This document shows, piece by piece, positions 43,029-55,499 of a DNA stretch of 64,000 nucleotides. The stretch spans positions 77,430,453-77,494,452 of the forward strand of contig CM022951.1 of assembly GCA_012931725.1 (NCBI GenBank), read 5' to 3'. The notes under the pieces are model-generated. The model was not told where the DNA came from. It did no database searches and worked only from the letters and a program-made list of their open reading frames with translations. How positions within the stretch are numbered: position 1 is the stretch's first letter; each line of letters starts with the position of its first letter. This DNA is from Litsea cubeba (Eukaryota; Streptophyta; Magnoliopsida; Laurales; Lauraceae). The translations under genes and the position numbers were made by a program.

Positions 43029-44178
43029 TAATAATTAGACCTCAAGCCACAAAATGCAGCACCACAAATTTTGACTGCTAGAAAAGTAAAAGAAAAGAAT
43101 AGCTGTCAATCCATTAGAGTTCCACAAAAGTTCTCTTGAAACATTGTAGATTATGCTTTTTAAGGAAAAGAAGGTAAATGGACACAATTACACCAAAGGC
43201 AGGGGCACCCCAATCTCCTTGCAGCCAATAGGCTGCAGCAACAAGGAATAAAATATGGGCCGCAGTGTCCAACACAGTCACCACTGAATCTAACTCAACA
43301 GAAAAACAAACCTCAGCAATGAAATCAGTATCTAGCGATTCCGATTTGTTATGACTTTGTTGAGACTTGAGACCAACACGAGTCAACGAAGGCAAGTCAA
43401 ATTGTTTGATTCCTTGGTGGTAGGAATTCCTTTTCAGATTGGGACAGCTTTAAGTCTCACATGGGAGAGTTCCACTTCCGAGCCCCCAGATATTCTGTTT
43501 GTTACTCACTGTTTACATGTAAATAGATCATGTGAACAGACTGATAAACGGCTATACAACAGTTGTCTGCAAACATCCATTCTATTCCATTGTCACATGA
43601 GTACATTTCACCACTAACATTTTAAGGCGCATCAGTATACTACGGTCCAACAAAACTACTAGGCGTGTAGTTGTCAATTTCATTTCGAACACCGTTTCAG
43701 TTTTGATGCTCCAATCTGAAGTTTCCTTTCATTAAGTTTTTTATAAAAAATTCAAAATAAATGAAAAACTAACAAAAAAAAAAGTGAAAATAGCATATAC
43801 AAAATGTTATCTCTAATTCTTTCTGCTGAATCAAACACGTTATTTCTACAAGCCAAAAGAATAATTTATAAGCCATTTTTGGGTGTGACAGAGTGAAATT
43901 ATGGCACCCATCCTTAGCACTCATCTCCAATTATTCTTCGTTACATCCTAAAACAATATGTTCTTAGGTTTATATGTAGCCATTTTCTTCACTCTGTGTC
44001 AACAAAGATTTAGATTTCAATCAAGAGTTAAAACAATTATTAATGCTTATCAAATGAAGCCTACAAAGAAGAAAATCAGCAAACAAGAAGAAAATCACAT
44101 TAAAAGAACCATTACAATAATAACACAAACACCACATGGAAAGCATTGCAGAGCTTCAAAAAGGAGGAAATGTATATG
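43029..44178. other. Unassigned interior of the 22-kb CACTA
   Basis: A minus-strand frame at 43114-43395 includes a hydrophobic, possibly membrane-spanning stretch (HILFLVAAAYWLQGDWGAP) but matches nothing I know. The rest is AT-rich without features. Confidence 0.4.
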
Positions 44179-44205
44179 CCCCCCCCCCCCCCCCCCCCCC
44201 CCCCC
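44179..44205 (+). repeat. Poly(C) run of 27
   Basis: Twenty-seven consecutive C as given. Located just downstream of the stop of the second CACTA gene. Length in such runs is prone to assembly error. Confidence 0.95.
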
Positions 44206-44312
44206 TCCACAGGTAAACAGAAACGGAAAGATATAAAAAAAGCACAATATAAGGATTACGTTTTGTAATATATATTTTTTAGATGCAATTTATTTATTTT
44301 ATTTATTTTTAC

Positions 44313-46687
44313 CTATGGGCCTAGGTGAGCGCCCCCACCACCCAGGTTTGCATCATGATCTCCAATAGTTGTGCCATCACCAGCAGAAGTGGTCCCTCTC
44401 GTGATGGATAATAAGCCGGTCGGGTCTATCCCTGTTGCAGATGCCAACTGTTGAATGATTGCCTCAAGTGCATGATATCTTCTGTCCTGCTCAGCCACCC
44501 TCTTGTCTTGTTCAGCCACCCTCTTCTCCTGCTCAGCCTGCCTCAAGTCTTGTTCAGCCTGCCTCTTGTCTTGTTCAGCCTGCCTCTTGTCCTGCTCAGC
44601 CTGCCTCCTAGCCTGCTCAGCCACTTGCTCCCGCAAGGCGATCACCTCAGAATGCGCTGCCCGAGACTGTGCAGAGGATCTTGTATATATCCCATATCCA
44701 TTTAAGTATCCAGACCTCTTCCCAAGCACATCAACAGCAATCTCCTCCTCACTCATAGGAGTTGTGACTGAGGGCTGCGACTGCTCCTCAATCCGCTGCA
44801 CCAATGCATCCTGCCATTTAAAACAACAAGGGATTTAGAATGCTTAGCTAGGATCATTATTTTCCGATTTCTAATTTATTTATTAGCAAACGTACATGTC
44901 TCTGCTGAGCCACTCCGTTTACCCCACTCATTACTCTTTTGTTTGTAGTGGGTGTCGCGGAAGAACTGAGTAATAGGCGGCGCTTGACCGGCATTCTGTG
45001 ACATCTGTTAATTGAAAAGGCTTTGTATTAGATATGAACCTAGCTACATATTGATAAATTAATAAACTTAATGCAATGATCGTCATATGAATATAATCAG
45101 TACCATCATAGACATCCTCGATGCAAATGATCTGGAGCCACTAGTATGATTATATGGCAACTTGGCTCGACTCTCTTGAGCCTTTTTAGACTTCGCCTAC
45201 ATAGAAAAGCAATAATACAATAGCAGTCATTTATAAAATCATTACTAATAGAATTACGTTGGAATATAATTAATTGTTGTAGATAACATCCCGAATTTAC
45301 CTTCCAAGATGGTGACTCCCAGCATTGTGAGATCATCATCTGCCAATCAGCTGGATCACAACCCGATGCCGGGTGGTCCTGGGGTCGGGGAACCCCCTGC
45401 TCCAACAACTCGAGGTAGTGACTGTGCAGCTCGTACTTCCAACTCTTATACAAAACTCCGCATTGGCGGTCAATGTCCGCCTTGATCTGCATATCACCCT
45501 CGTAATCCCCGATATCAAACAATTGCTGCAATTAGGGGAGAGCCATACAAAGATTAGTAATAACAAAATATAATCAGATATTGTAATGAGGCGCACAACT
45601 ATAATAATTTGGGTAGACATCTTATGCTTCAGTTTACCTGAACTGTAGCAATAACTGCAAGCTTGATCCCACTTTCAAGCTTCTTCCAACCATGAGGCCT
45701 TACCGGAGCAACCTCTCTAATGGCTAACCCAAGATGGTTAACCAGTAATGGGGCATGTTCCCCTTCTGGCCTATGGCTGGAGATGGAGATCGGAACGTGG
45801 ATGTTATGACCCAGCTGTCTTCTAAGCTTCGTCGCATTCTTCCCTCGCGTAACACCCCTTACACGAGTCTGTTGCGAAGAGAGTGGGGCTGATGCTGTTA
45901 AGATGACAACGGTAAATGAGTTAGTGAACACATATCATTAAATTGAAGTGAATTCATGATTTTAAAAATGTCATAATGTTCTCACCTACGCTGCTACTCA
46001 CTGTATGAGGACTCGGCGGCAGCTGGGACGGTTGAGGCTGGGTCGGTAAGGGCTCTGTGGTCGGAGGCTGAGTCGGTGAGGGCTGTGTGGTCGAAGGCTG
46101 TGTCGGTGGGGGTTGTGTGGTCGGAGGCTGAGTCGGTAAGGGCTCATGTGTGCTCTCTACACCAGCTAAACCGAGTGCAGTTGCAATAGTCCGAGCACGT
46201 TTCACCCTACTAGCCCGAGGCATATCTGCAATCTGGATTAGAGCAAAGTGACAAGGAAAATAAATAATTAATAGCAAAAATCAAGAGTATTAGTACAGTG
46301 AATGTCAACAACTTACATTAAATGGAAATGGAAATCATTTTAGCACGAGTTTCAACATCAAAAATGATATTTTTAAAGTACATGTCATGACATTCACATA
46401 ACGATTACCTCATCCGATTGAGACCAAGATGTATCATCATCTACATCATCATCTTCTGTGGGAATGTAGTTCTCCATCTTATCATTCCCAATGACATTCT
46501 TCTTTCCCTTCTTGTCTGTCCCTTTAACCGAATCAAATATAGCACGTGCGGTCCGTTGGAGCCCTAGAGATGCAAGTTTTTCTGCATTCTGTTTAATTGT
46601 CTGTTTTCTCTTTAATAAATAATTGGAAGCTTGCACTTGACGTGACAACTCTCCTGGTTTGACCCATTTTTTCCCTCTGTTTGGCAT
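44313..46687 (-). CDS. Ptta/En/Spm-type second transposon protein, one frameshift
   Basis: Seven exons: 46687-46409, 46232-45986, 45894-45638, 45525-45301, 45196-45104, 45004-44896 and 44810-44313, all GT-AG and phase-consistent, giving about 568 aa. Recognisable plant-transposase (PF03004-like) segments are GKNATKLRRQLGHNIHVPI, YKSWKYELHSHYLELLEQG, PADWQMMISQCWESPSWK, AKSKKAQESRAKLPY and SGRS-like text, then FFRDTHYKQK. The last exon has a heptad AEQDKRQ repeat coiled coil. Before the RNA-binding-like region a TQPPTTQPPPTQ low-complexity linker occurs. The sole defect is one extra G in the run at 44922-44925, which shifts exon 6. The start ATG at 46685-46687 is tentative; an upstream exon is possible. 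By analogy with TNPA it may bind the subterminal repeats. Confidence 0.8.
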
Positions 46688-46859
46688 CTCTTGCAACTAT
46701 GATATATATAAATAGGATTAAAATGTGAAATGTAAAAACTTTTTTATCCATATATGAACAAATCAGAAGAGAAAATGAAATTGAAGACAATGTCATTATG
46801 TAAGATAAGATCTTTATTAATTTACTTAATCGTTACATGTGCAAAACTTGAAACAAACA

Positions 46860-49800
46860 CTACATGTCATATTCAATGTCATCATCTTCCTCACTATGAA
46901 CATCAGTTTCTTCATCTTCGTACTCCGCCAGTGTTTCATCCTCGTCTTGGTCATCCTTGTCCGCTGACTCATCACCGAGAACGATCTCAGGATCTATATC
47001 ATCCCTAGAATATTGGACACTAGTACCATCGACGAGGACTGGGACAACAAATGTCGTTTCGTCCTGCTGAAATGCATCAACAGGCACATCACAATCGTCG
47101 TCGTCGTCATCCCGCTTAGCAGGTACATCCCATGCTCCCCGAGGCTTGACCCGTTCTACGACCCTCCAATTTTTTCCCCTGCTGGTGTCATTGACGTAGA
47201 AGACTTGTGTCACCTGACTTGGTAGGACAAATGGATCATCCATACACCAACGACCAGTGATATCAATGCTTGTAACATGGTCTTCGATGTTTACCTTGTG
47301 CTTGGTACTAGTGTTGTACCATTCACATTCAAATAAGACCACCTTACCCCCGTGTCGATAGGACAATTCCCAGACTTTACAAATGTAGCCATAGTAGTCA
47401 TGTTTCTCCCCTTCGTATTCCCCTTCCACGACCACGCCGCTACTCTGGCTCCTACGACATTTCTCACGGTCTTTAGTGTGGTATCGGACACAATTGCAAT
47501 CACAACCCTGATAAAGATTCACTTGGGACCTAGGGCCATTTGCTAATGACCATATCTCATCAGAAGCTTCTGGTGAACCTAGGGTTCGCAATTGATTCAT
47601 CTACATAGGAAGATTAAGTCAAATGCATTGAACTAATGTTATTTTAAAACAAATCCAATAATAACTAGCAATAAAAATGAACATATTTTATATGTCTTAC
47701 ACGTTGTTTGAACCATTTTGAAAATTCTCTTCGTTGTATCTGCCCGACATCTCCACATCTTTGATCTTGCACTAAATTCTTGTGTTCCCTACTCAAGATA
47801 GTTTTTACTGAATAAATAAAAGTAGATAATGAATAAAGGAATCAACAAGCATTGTACAAATATGTTTAGATTGAAGCACATACTGTAGATATGGCAACAC
47901 CTCGGGGCAATTATTCAGCACAAACCAATGAGCCATGTCACGATCTTTTTGAGAAGGATCATGTGCCCTTGGCATCAACCCAATGGGACGGATAATTTGT
48001 GTGAAGACCGACATCCCTGGGCCACGTTCGCCACCATCATCATAACGATCTACTCGATCAGTCTGCCTTAAATACATTGAGCAAAAAGTGAGACACTCTT
48101 TGACAATGTAGGCCTCCGCAATCGAACCTTCAGGCCGAGCTCGGTTGCGAACGTACCCTTTTAGGGTCTTCAGAAACCTTTAAACAATCAATGATAACAA
48201 CTATGATTTCCAATGGAAGGCAATAGAATTAATACATAAATAATTAATCAATCACATCAACTATTACCTTTCAATCGGATACATCCACCGATATTGCACA
48301 GGTCCACCAAGCATGGCCTCGCGTGGCAAGTGAACCGATAGATGGACCATCACATCAAAGAAAGCAGGAGGAAAGATCCTCTCAAGCTTGCACAATATGA
48401 AAACTATCCGCTCCTCCAATTTTTTCAAATCTTCTTGTCTCTGTGTTTTCGAGCATAGGTCTTGGAAAAAGCTGCCTAACTCAAACAATGTAGTACAGGT
48501 ATCCTTATTCAGAAAGCCGCGCATGCCAATAGGAAGGATGCGTTGGATAAGGACGTGGCAATCATGGCTTTTCAAACCAGCTAATTTATCATTTTTCGAT
48601 GTTACACACCTCGAGAGGTTCGCCGCATAGCCGTCCGGGTATTTGATGGATTTCAAGAATTCAAAAAATTCATCTCTATGTTTTGGCTCCAGAGTGTAAG
48701 AGGCACGCGGCTTCAAGCTTGATCCATCACCTCTCTGCACTAGATGCAACTCTGGTCTGATGCCCATATCTTTCAAATCCTTACGCGCTTTCTCGGTGTC
48801 CTTGTTTTTGCCCTTGATGCCCAAAATTGTTCCAACCAAAGCTACACAAACGTTCTTCTCAATGTGCATAGGATCAAGGTTGTGTCGGAGTCTTTTGCAC
48901 TTCCAATAAGGCCATTCAAATAGGATGCTTTTCTTTGTCCAATTCAGTTCTCCATAGTCACGCGGTCTTTTGTTATTCTTGCCAAACTTGACCGGCGCTA
49001 GCTCTTCGAGTTGGTCCAGTACCTTCTGCCCCGGTAGATCCAAAGAATTCTTTTCACGCTCATGCTGACCGTTGAAGGCTTTGCTTCTACGCCATTGGTG
49101 GTTTAGTTCCAAGTATTTTCGATGGCCAATGTAACCAATCTTATCTTTCAACTTCACCCCTAACGAGCTGTCATTACACGAGGGGCAAGCGTTATAACCC
49201 TTTGTGCTCCACCCAGACAAGTTACCATATGCAGGAAAGTCATTTATCGTCCACATCACAGCCGCATGCATTTGAAAGATTTCCTTAGTGGAGGCATCAT
49301 AAGTAGATACACCATGATCCCACAACTCCTTCAACTCATCAACCAAGGGCCTCAGATATACATCGATATCGTTTCCCGGTGAGTGAGGTCCTGGAATGAG
49401 TAATGACATCATCAAGAATGGCTCCTTCATGCACATCCATGGTGGCAAATTATAAGGCATAAGTATGACAGGCCACATGCTATACGAGGTGCTCATGTTA
49501 CCGAAAGGATTGAATCCATCGGTGGCTAACCCCAGTCTCACATTACGTGTCTCTTGGGCAAACTCTGGATATTTCATATCAAATTCTTTCCATTCCACTG
49601 AATCAGCCGGATGCCGCGCTATCCCATCATCAACCCGCTTATCACTATGCCATCTCATCTCTGTGGCTGTCTTCCTTGACATATACAATCTGCGTAACCT
49701 CGGCATCAATGGGAAGTAACGGAGCACCTTATGAGGGATCTTCTTTCGCTTGCCATCACTGACCTTGTACCTAGGCTCTTCGCATTCTGGACATTTATCC

Positions 49801-50465
49801 AATTGAGCATTCTCCTTCCAATATAGCACACAATTGTGTTTGCAAGCATCTATGTTCTTGTATCCCATGCCCAAGTCACGCAATAATTTCTTCGGCTCGT
49901 AAACCGATGCCGGCACAACATGACCTTCGGGTAAAAAGTCCTTAAAAATCTGCAGAACCTTGTCGAATGACTTATTGCTGCACCCACTTTCTACCTTCAC
50001 ATGCAATACCTTGATGACAAACGATAACAAAGTATCCGAGCTTTTGCATCCTGGGTACAAGCCACGCTGAGAAGCCTCCAACAAATTTTCAAAATCATGA
50101 ACATCATCCCTCTCTCGAGTATCTTCATTCAAATAAGTTCCCCTACGATGGTCCTCTATCAACTCATCGTATTCATCATGATTATCTTCTGATTCAGCCT
50201 CGCTCTCATCCGAATCATCGGGTTGAACTATGGGTTCCCCGTGATATATCCACCGCATGTATGAGACCATCATTCCGTTAATGTGCAAATGCCTTCTCAC
50301 TGTATCATAGTCCTGCATCATATGGTTACAGCAATCATTACACGGGCACCTAATCAACACCGCACCGCCCGAATTCGCCTTTGCAAAATCAATAAATGAG
50401 ATCACCCCATCTATGTACTCCGCATCAAATCGGTTCTGATAACGTAATATCCAACTCCTGTCCAT
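46860..50465 (-). CDS. TNP2: TNP2-type CACTA transposase, intact (1106 aa)
   Basis: Catalytic protein that cuts and pastes CACTA elements. Four exons, 50465-48268, 48177-47884, 47788-47701 and 47600-46860, with GT-AG introns and phases 2, 2, 0, join to an uninterrupted 1106-codon frame ending in TAG. Domains in order: transposase-associated N-terminus (about 1-75, RCPCNDCCN cysteines), TNP2/Transposase_21 core (about 300-560; PLVDELKELW, DFPAYGNLSGWSTKG), DUF4218 (about 630-820; LKSHDCHVLIQRILP, ARPEGSIAEAYIVKE) and DUF4216 (about 925-1000; KHDYYGYICKVWEL), then an acidic tail rich in Asp and Glu. Length and domain order suit an autonomous element. I saw no disabling mutation. Whether it is expressed is unknown. 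Confidence 0.93.
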
Positions 50466-50759
50466 ATCTGGTCATATCCCAAGTAAATAGCAATTAGATA
50501 TTGAGCATTTATGTGCATGCTTTGGGGTTTCAACAATTCTCCAACTCTACTCATATGTTTCGTTTCACAAATACTCAAGTATACCGAGCCTACGTCCAAT
50601 GTATCCATTTTTCTTATAGCCTATGTCCAATGAATGTATTTAAGAAAAGGAAAGGAAATCCATGTGTAAAAGAATATCTATTAACCAATGTGTGGTCTGG
50701 GATGTGGGAGCACTCAGGTGCATTCATTAGAAATGATAAGGTCTGCATGTAGACTAGGG

Positions 50760-50885
50760 AGTGCAAAAATAAGACCAGAAATGACGAGTCTGTACTCCAT
50801 CATCCCACAATACCTTCAACTCATCTATCAGAGGTCTCAAGTAAACATCAAGATTCTTTCCAGGACTCTTATAACCAGGTTCCTA
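50760..50885 (-). pseudogene. Relic of a second TNP2 transposase
   Basis: The minus strand reads PGYKSPGKNLDVYLRPLIDE then LKVLWDDGVQT, paralogous to PGPHSPGNDIDVYLRPLVDE in the intact gene downstream. Only about 40 codons remain. It lies upstream of the intact transposase start, so part of an older CACTA is fused into this element. Confidence 0.75.
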
Positions 50886-53690
50886 TCTAAATGTCTCTAC
50901 CCTTATTACACCGGTCAGGCTTCTACCCCATTCTTGTATGCGACGTCCCACTAATGTCAACGACGCAAACAAATGCATCTGTTGCTCAAAAGAAATTTCG
51001 GCAGCATCTCCCATCGGTCTCCGAGTACACGAAATAGACTATAATTTATACAGTCTAAGTATGCACCCGGAGAACAATAGAAGATAAACAAAGCAAAATT
51101 TCTTTATAACAAACAAATACATTTGCTTCAGTAGTTGACACCAGCCTAAGTGGGAGCATGACATACAAGAACAGTCCCAAAATGGGGACTATTCAAAATT
51201 CACTCCTAATAAGTGAATTTTGAACGGGTTTCTAAACTGAACATGTCATATTGTTTTAATATGAAGAAGAAGAAGAAGAAGAAGAAGCAAGAAACTGATT
51301 TACTTAATCGTTTAGTAGGGAGTAATTCTCATATTGGCAGTGGAGAAAAACCCATCATTGATATTACATTCATATTCCTGAAACAAGGAATGTTTTTTTA
51401 CCCCAAGTGTTTTTCAGACCCTTCTCCTGAAAGAAATGACACACCAATAATGAATGACCCAATCTCTGTATGTTCCTCTGTATCTGTTTTGGGCATTGTC
51501 TGGCCAGGTTCTATTTTTTGCTTGTGCCAATGGTGTGCCTTTCTGTTTTTCCATTAGCTTGTAAAGGCTCTCTTTTACCTTTTTCTTTTGGTTGAGCTTT
51601 CCTTTGGGTGGCAGCGTAAAGCCTCACTCCTTTTCTGCTGTGCGATTTTCCCCCCTTCTTTAATATACAATATGTATGCAGTTCTTTCCACAAGGAAAGA
51701 AATAAAGAAAAAAAGAGGAATATCTTATCAGATTTGTCTCAAATAGAATTTGTGATTTCTGAACACACTATGAATGTACATCTGGATATGGATTCTAAGT
51801 TCAATCATATGGATTCTAATACACACTATGAATGTCCAGTTGCTCATGACTTGCTTTGTGTCATGTTCTTACCAGTTAACAGAATTAAACGTGATCAGAT
51901 TTAGATGTAAACTTGAGTGTTGGGCAACTTATTTTTAAGTTTCCAAATAGAGCCTCTGGGAGCAGAAAATATAGGTAATCTGTTGTCTCTAGTGTGATAC
52001 CAAAATTCAAGGTAATTCTATCCATCGGAAAGGAGCCAAACACAGCATAAAAGAAGTTATGTTAGCACTACACACAGAATTCGCGTACTGTTTTCTTCAA
52101 GTGCCCACAAAACTGATAACCAGTGCATTCTCAGAATCCCATTATTAATCCCTGCTTGGTTATGCATATACCATTTCACCAGAAGGGAAAGACCACCAAT
52201 GAAAAACTTGCATACCATTGAATTTTACAAGTTGCAGAAGTTTAGCGTGCTTGCCTGGGATTGACAGAAGACAAAACTCCATTGCCATTTAATCACATCC
52301 TCCTAACAGTGATAGGATTATCACATCGTTTATACATAACTCAGGATCCATCCATTTAGATAACCCAAGTGACATTCAAGTTACATTTTTATGTTTTTTT
52401 GCCTTAACAATTACCGGTAACAGATTTGTAAGTATTCCGTGACAAACAAGAAAATCAATAGAAGTTGAGAACACCAGAAACCAAGACCATCAAAGAGAAA
52501 TCACTACATTCTGGCAGAAATGCTGGTTTAGCACACTGCAGTTTTTTTATTTTTTTTTTGAAGTAAAGGTATATATGATTTGGAAGTACTTGTCTTCTGC
52601 CTGTACTCAAATGATTCAAATAATCCATACATAGTTGAAGAATTAAAAGCAAAAGAAATCCCATAAACACCCCTTAAATTAAATGTAAACAATCGTTTTC
52701 TCAAGTGATTTCACACAAATGATTAACTGAAGTAAACCAAAATTCTAATGATTTAGTCCAAGTCCATAAAATTAGAAGTGATGCCTTGTAAATGAGAATT
52801 TCATGCAAACCAAAGTAATTTCATGAAAGTATGATCTAATCCAAGTTACAAAAAAAAAAAAACCACAAAAGAAAAGAAAAGAAAAGAAAAGAAAAAAGAC
52901 ACTGTAGAAAAGATAGGAAGCAAGCATAAAAAACTTTCAATAGACACACAGGCACCCATGATTTCTCAAAGTTTACTTCATGCAAATATGTTCCAATCCA
53001 ATTCCAGGGAGGCTAGGTAAAGGAGGAGGAGGAGAGGAGAAAGATATAGCACACCAAAGCTACTGTAAAACCAAAAAATAGAAGGTACACACAACCTTTT
53101 CGGACCAAGATTCAAGCAAAATTTCTCTAATCAATGGCTATAAAGTTTAACATGTATTTGGTTTTTGCGTGTGTAGAGAATTTTATGTCTATAATAGACA
53201 ATAACAAAAGGTACCCAAAATTTCTCAAAGTGAACTTTATGCAAGCATGTTCCAATAGAATTCCAGAAAGTTCAGAAATGCATTTTCATGGGTATGGTTA
53301 CAAAAATTCAAGCATATGCGATAACCGGTTACTTGTAAATTGAGTTACAGGTAAACAGAGTACAATGCAACCAAGTTCCTGGGATCCAACAGGCCTGTAC
53401 CATGACATCTTCAACCACCTACGAGACATTTTCTCAATCAAAAGCATCATTATCATCCATATATTTAGAGTTGGCTTTGTGAGATCGATACTGTTCGATC
53501 TTATTCACAACGATTAGTAGGGAGTAATATCCTAAAGAAGAAGAAGAAGAAGAAGAAGAAGAAGAAGAACATCCTCTCCTTCCTGCAAAGAGAGTTAACA
53601 CCAAACGCTATACTTTAACAGCTAACATAAAAACTAATGAATGAGATTTGCCTGATACGAGATTTATAGAATTGCATTGAATCATCTTAG
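50886..53690. other. Unassigned interior of the 22-kb CACTA
   Basis: AT-rich. (GAA)n microsatellites at 51264-51289 and 53533-53570, and an (AAAAG)n tract near 52865-52895. The part just before 53690 is probably intron sequence captured with the kinase exon. No genes. Confidence 0.5.
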
Positions 53691-54320
53691 CATCACGTAT
53701 TGACTGGGTGCATCCAACCATATGCCTTTCTCCCTCGCATTCTACCCAAGAAGAATCGCAAGACTAAATCAGATTTTGGGTTCTTCTCCAATGGGGCCCT
53801 TCCAGAGCTGATGGCAGAGCCCACAAATGCAAGATCAATGTCATTTGTTGGGACCCATGAGTATTTGGCCCCTGAGATCATACGTGGGGAGGGCCATGGC
53901 AGTGCTGTAGACTGGTGGACCTATGGCATCTTCCTGTATGAGCTGCTGCATGGGACAACACCTTTTAAGGGTCAAGGCCACAGGGCCACCCTCATCAATG
54001 TGGTGGGCCAACCACTGAAGTTTCCAGATAAGCCTGCTGTGAGTGTGGGGGCTAGGGACCTCATCCGAGGGCTCCTGGTGAAGGAACCACAGAAGAGAAT
54101 AGCTTATAGGAGGGGTGCTACAGAGATCAAACAACATCCTTTCTTTGAGGGTGTGAATTGGGCTTTGGTGAGGAGCACCACACCACCTCACATGCCTGAG
54201 GCAGTGGATTTTTCGCGCTTTGCAATTAAGGAAGTGTCCCAGGTGGGGAACAAGATGGTGGAAAATGGTGGAAACAACAACACTGATCATGATTCTAGTA
54301 TGGATTTTGATTACTTCTAG
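53691..54320 (+). pseudogene. Captured last exon of an AGC-VIII protein kinase
   Basis: Plant AGC-VIII kinases regulate polar growth and auxin transport. The fragment begins at an AG acceptor (53689-53690) and reads HHVLTGCIQPYAFLPRILP, the activation-segment insert rich in Lys (PKKNRKTKSDFG), then PELMAEPTNARSMSFVGTHE, YLAPEIIRGEGHGSAVDWW, LVKEPQKRIAYRRGATEI and HPFFEGVNWALVR, ending with FDYF (PDK1-binding hydrophobic motif) and TAG. It resembles AGC1.5/1.7-type kinases. The N-lobe, catalytic loop and DFG are absent and no first exon lies upstream, so it is not a kinase by itself. The reading frame is undamaged. Confidence 0.9.
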
Positions 54321-54679
54321 GATTGTAATCCATAGTTTGTACAATTTCTGTGGAGGTAGATTATAGTGTTCATTGATGGGGAAGGCGCGATCAATGAAGA
54401 TTTTGATGGAAGCTTGTTCCTTTGGTTAAAGGTCAGATGAATAAATGTTGCATTTGTAAACATCATTTTTTCTATAAGATTCAAAAGAGAAAGGCCTCTC
54501 TTGATGAATTTTGAACGGCAAACAAGCAAAAGGCAAAAACCATATCAGATAGGGATGAAGAGAGAAGAGATGAGAATGAGACATTACCTGCAGAGTGGGG
54601 AGAGATGCAATGGCAGATTCTCTAACCGAGCAGGGACAGCGGCGAGAGTCCCGGTTTCACTTCGAGCGACGGTCGTTGT

Positions 54680-55135
54680 CGGGCAGAGAGAGAGAGAGAG
54701 TGAGGGAGCAACCGAGAGAGAGAAACAGAGAGAGAGAGAGAGCAGATCGAGAGAGCGAGCGAGAGAGTGAGAGAGAACAGAGAGAGAGCAGAGAGAGAGA
54801 GAGCAGATCGAGAGAGCGAGCGAGAGAGTGAGAGAGAACAGAGAGAGCAGAGAGAAAGAGCGAGATGGAGAGCGGCCCACCGATCTCGACCGATCGAGAG
54901 AGAGAGAGAGAGAAAGAGCGAGAGAGTGAGAAACAGAGAGAGAGAACAGAGAGAGAGAGAAAACAGAGAGAGAGAGAGAGCAGATCGAGAGAGCGATCTC
55001 AACCGAAAGAGAGAAACAGAGAGAGAGAGAGAGAGCAGATCGAGAGAGCGAGCGAGAGAGTGAGAGAGAACAGAGAGAGAGCAGAGAGAAAGAGCGAGAT
55101 GGAGAGCGGCCCACAGATCTCGACCGATCGAGAGA

Positions 55136-55190
<55 letters not shown>

Positions 55191-55258
55191 CGGGTAGCAG
55201 AGGAATAGATGACTGCAGTCGCACTGAGATCGCCGGATCGACGCTCTGAGATCGCCCG

Positions 55259-55304
<46 letters not shown>

Positions 55305-55490
55305 AGAGAGAGAGAGAATCCCGATTGAGAGAGAGAGAGAGAGAAATAGAAGATAGCAGAGGGGGCGAGAGTGAGATAGCAGAGAGGGGACGAGAGTGAG
55401 AGCGCAGAGAGTGAGAGAAAGACGAGGGAAAGAGAGAAAAGGGGGAAAAGGGGGATTCTGTTGGCGGGAGAGGGAAAATAGAGGGGGGAT
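54680..55490 (+). repeat. GA-rich tract with a ~232-bp duplication
   Basis: About 800 bp of (GA)n with embedded CGATCGAGAG and AGCAGATCGAGAGAGCGAGC. The block around ATGGAGAGCGGCCCAC occurs at about 54864 and 55098, with flanks matching over about 100 bp. All open frames here, on both strands, are compositional. It mirrors the CT-rich tract of the small CACTA. Confidence 0.85.
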
Positions 55491-55499
55491 ATTTTCACA

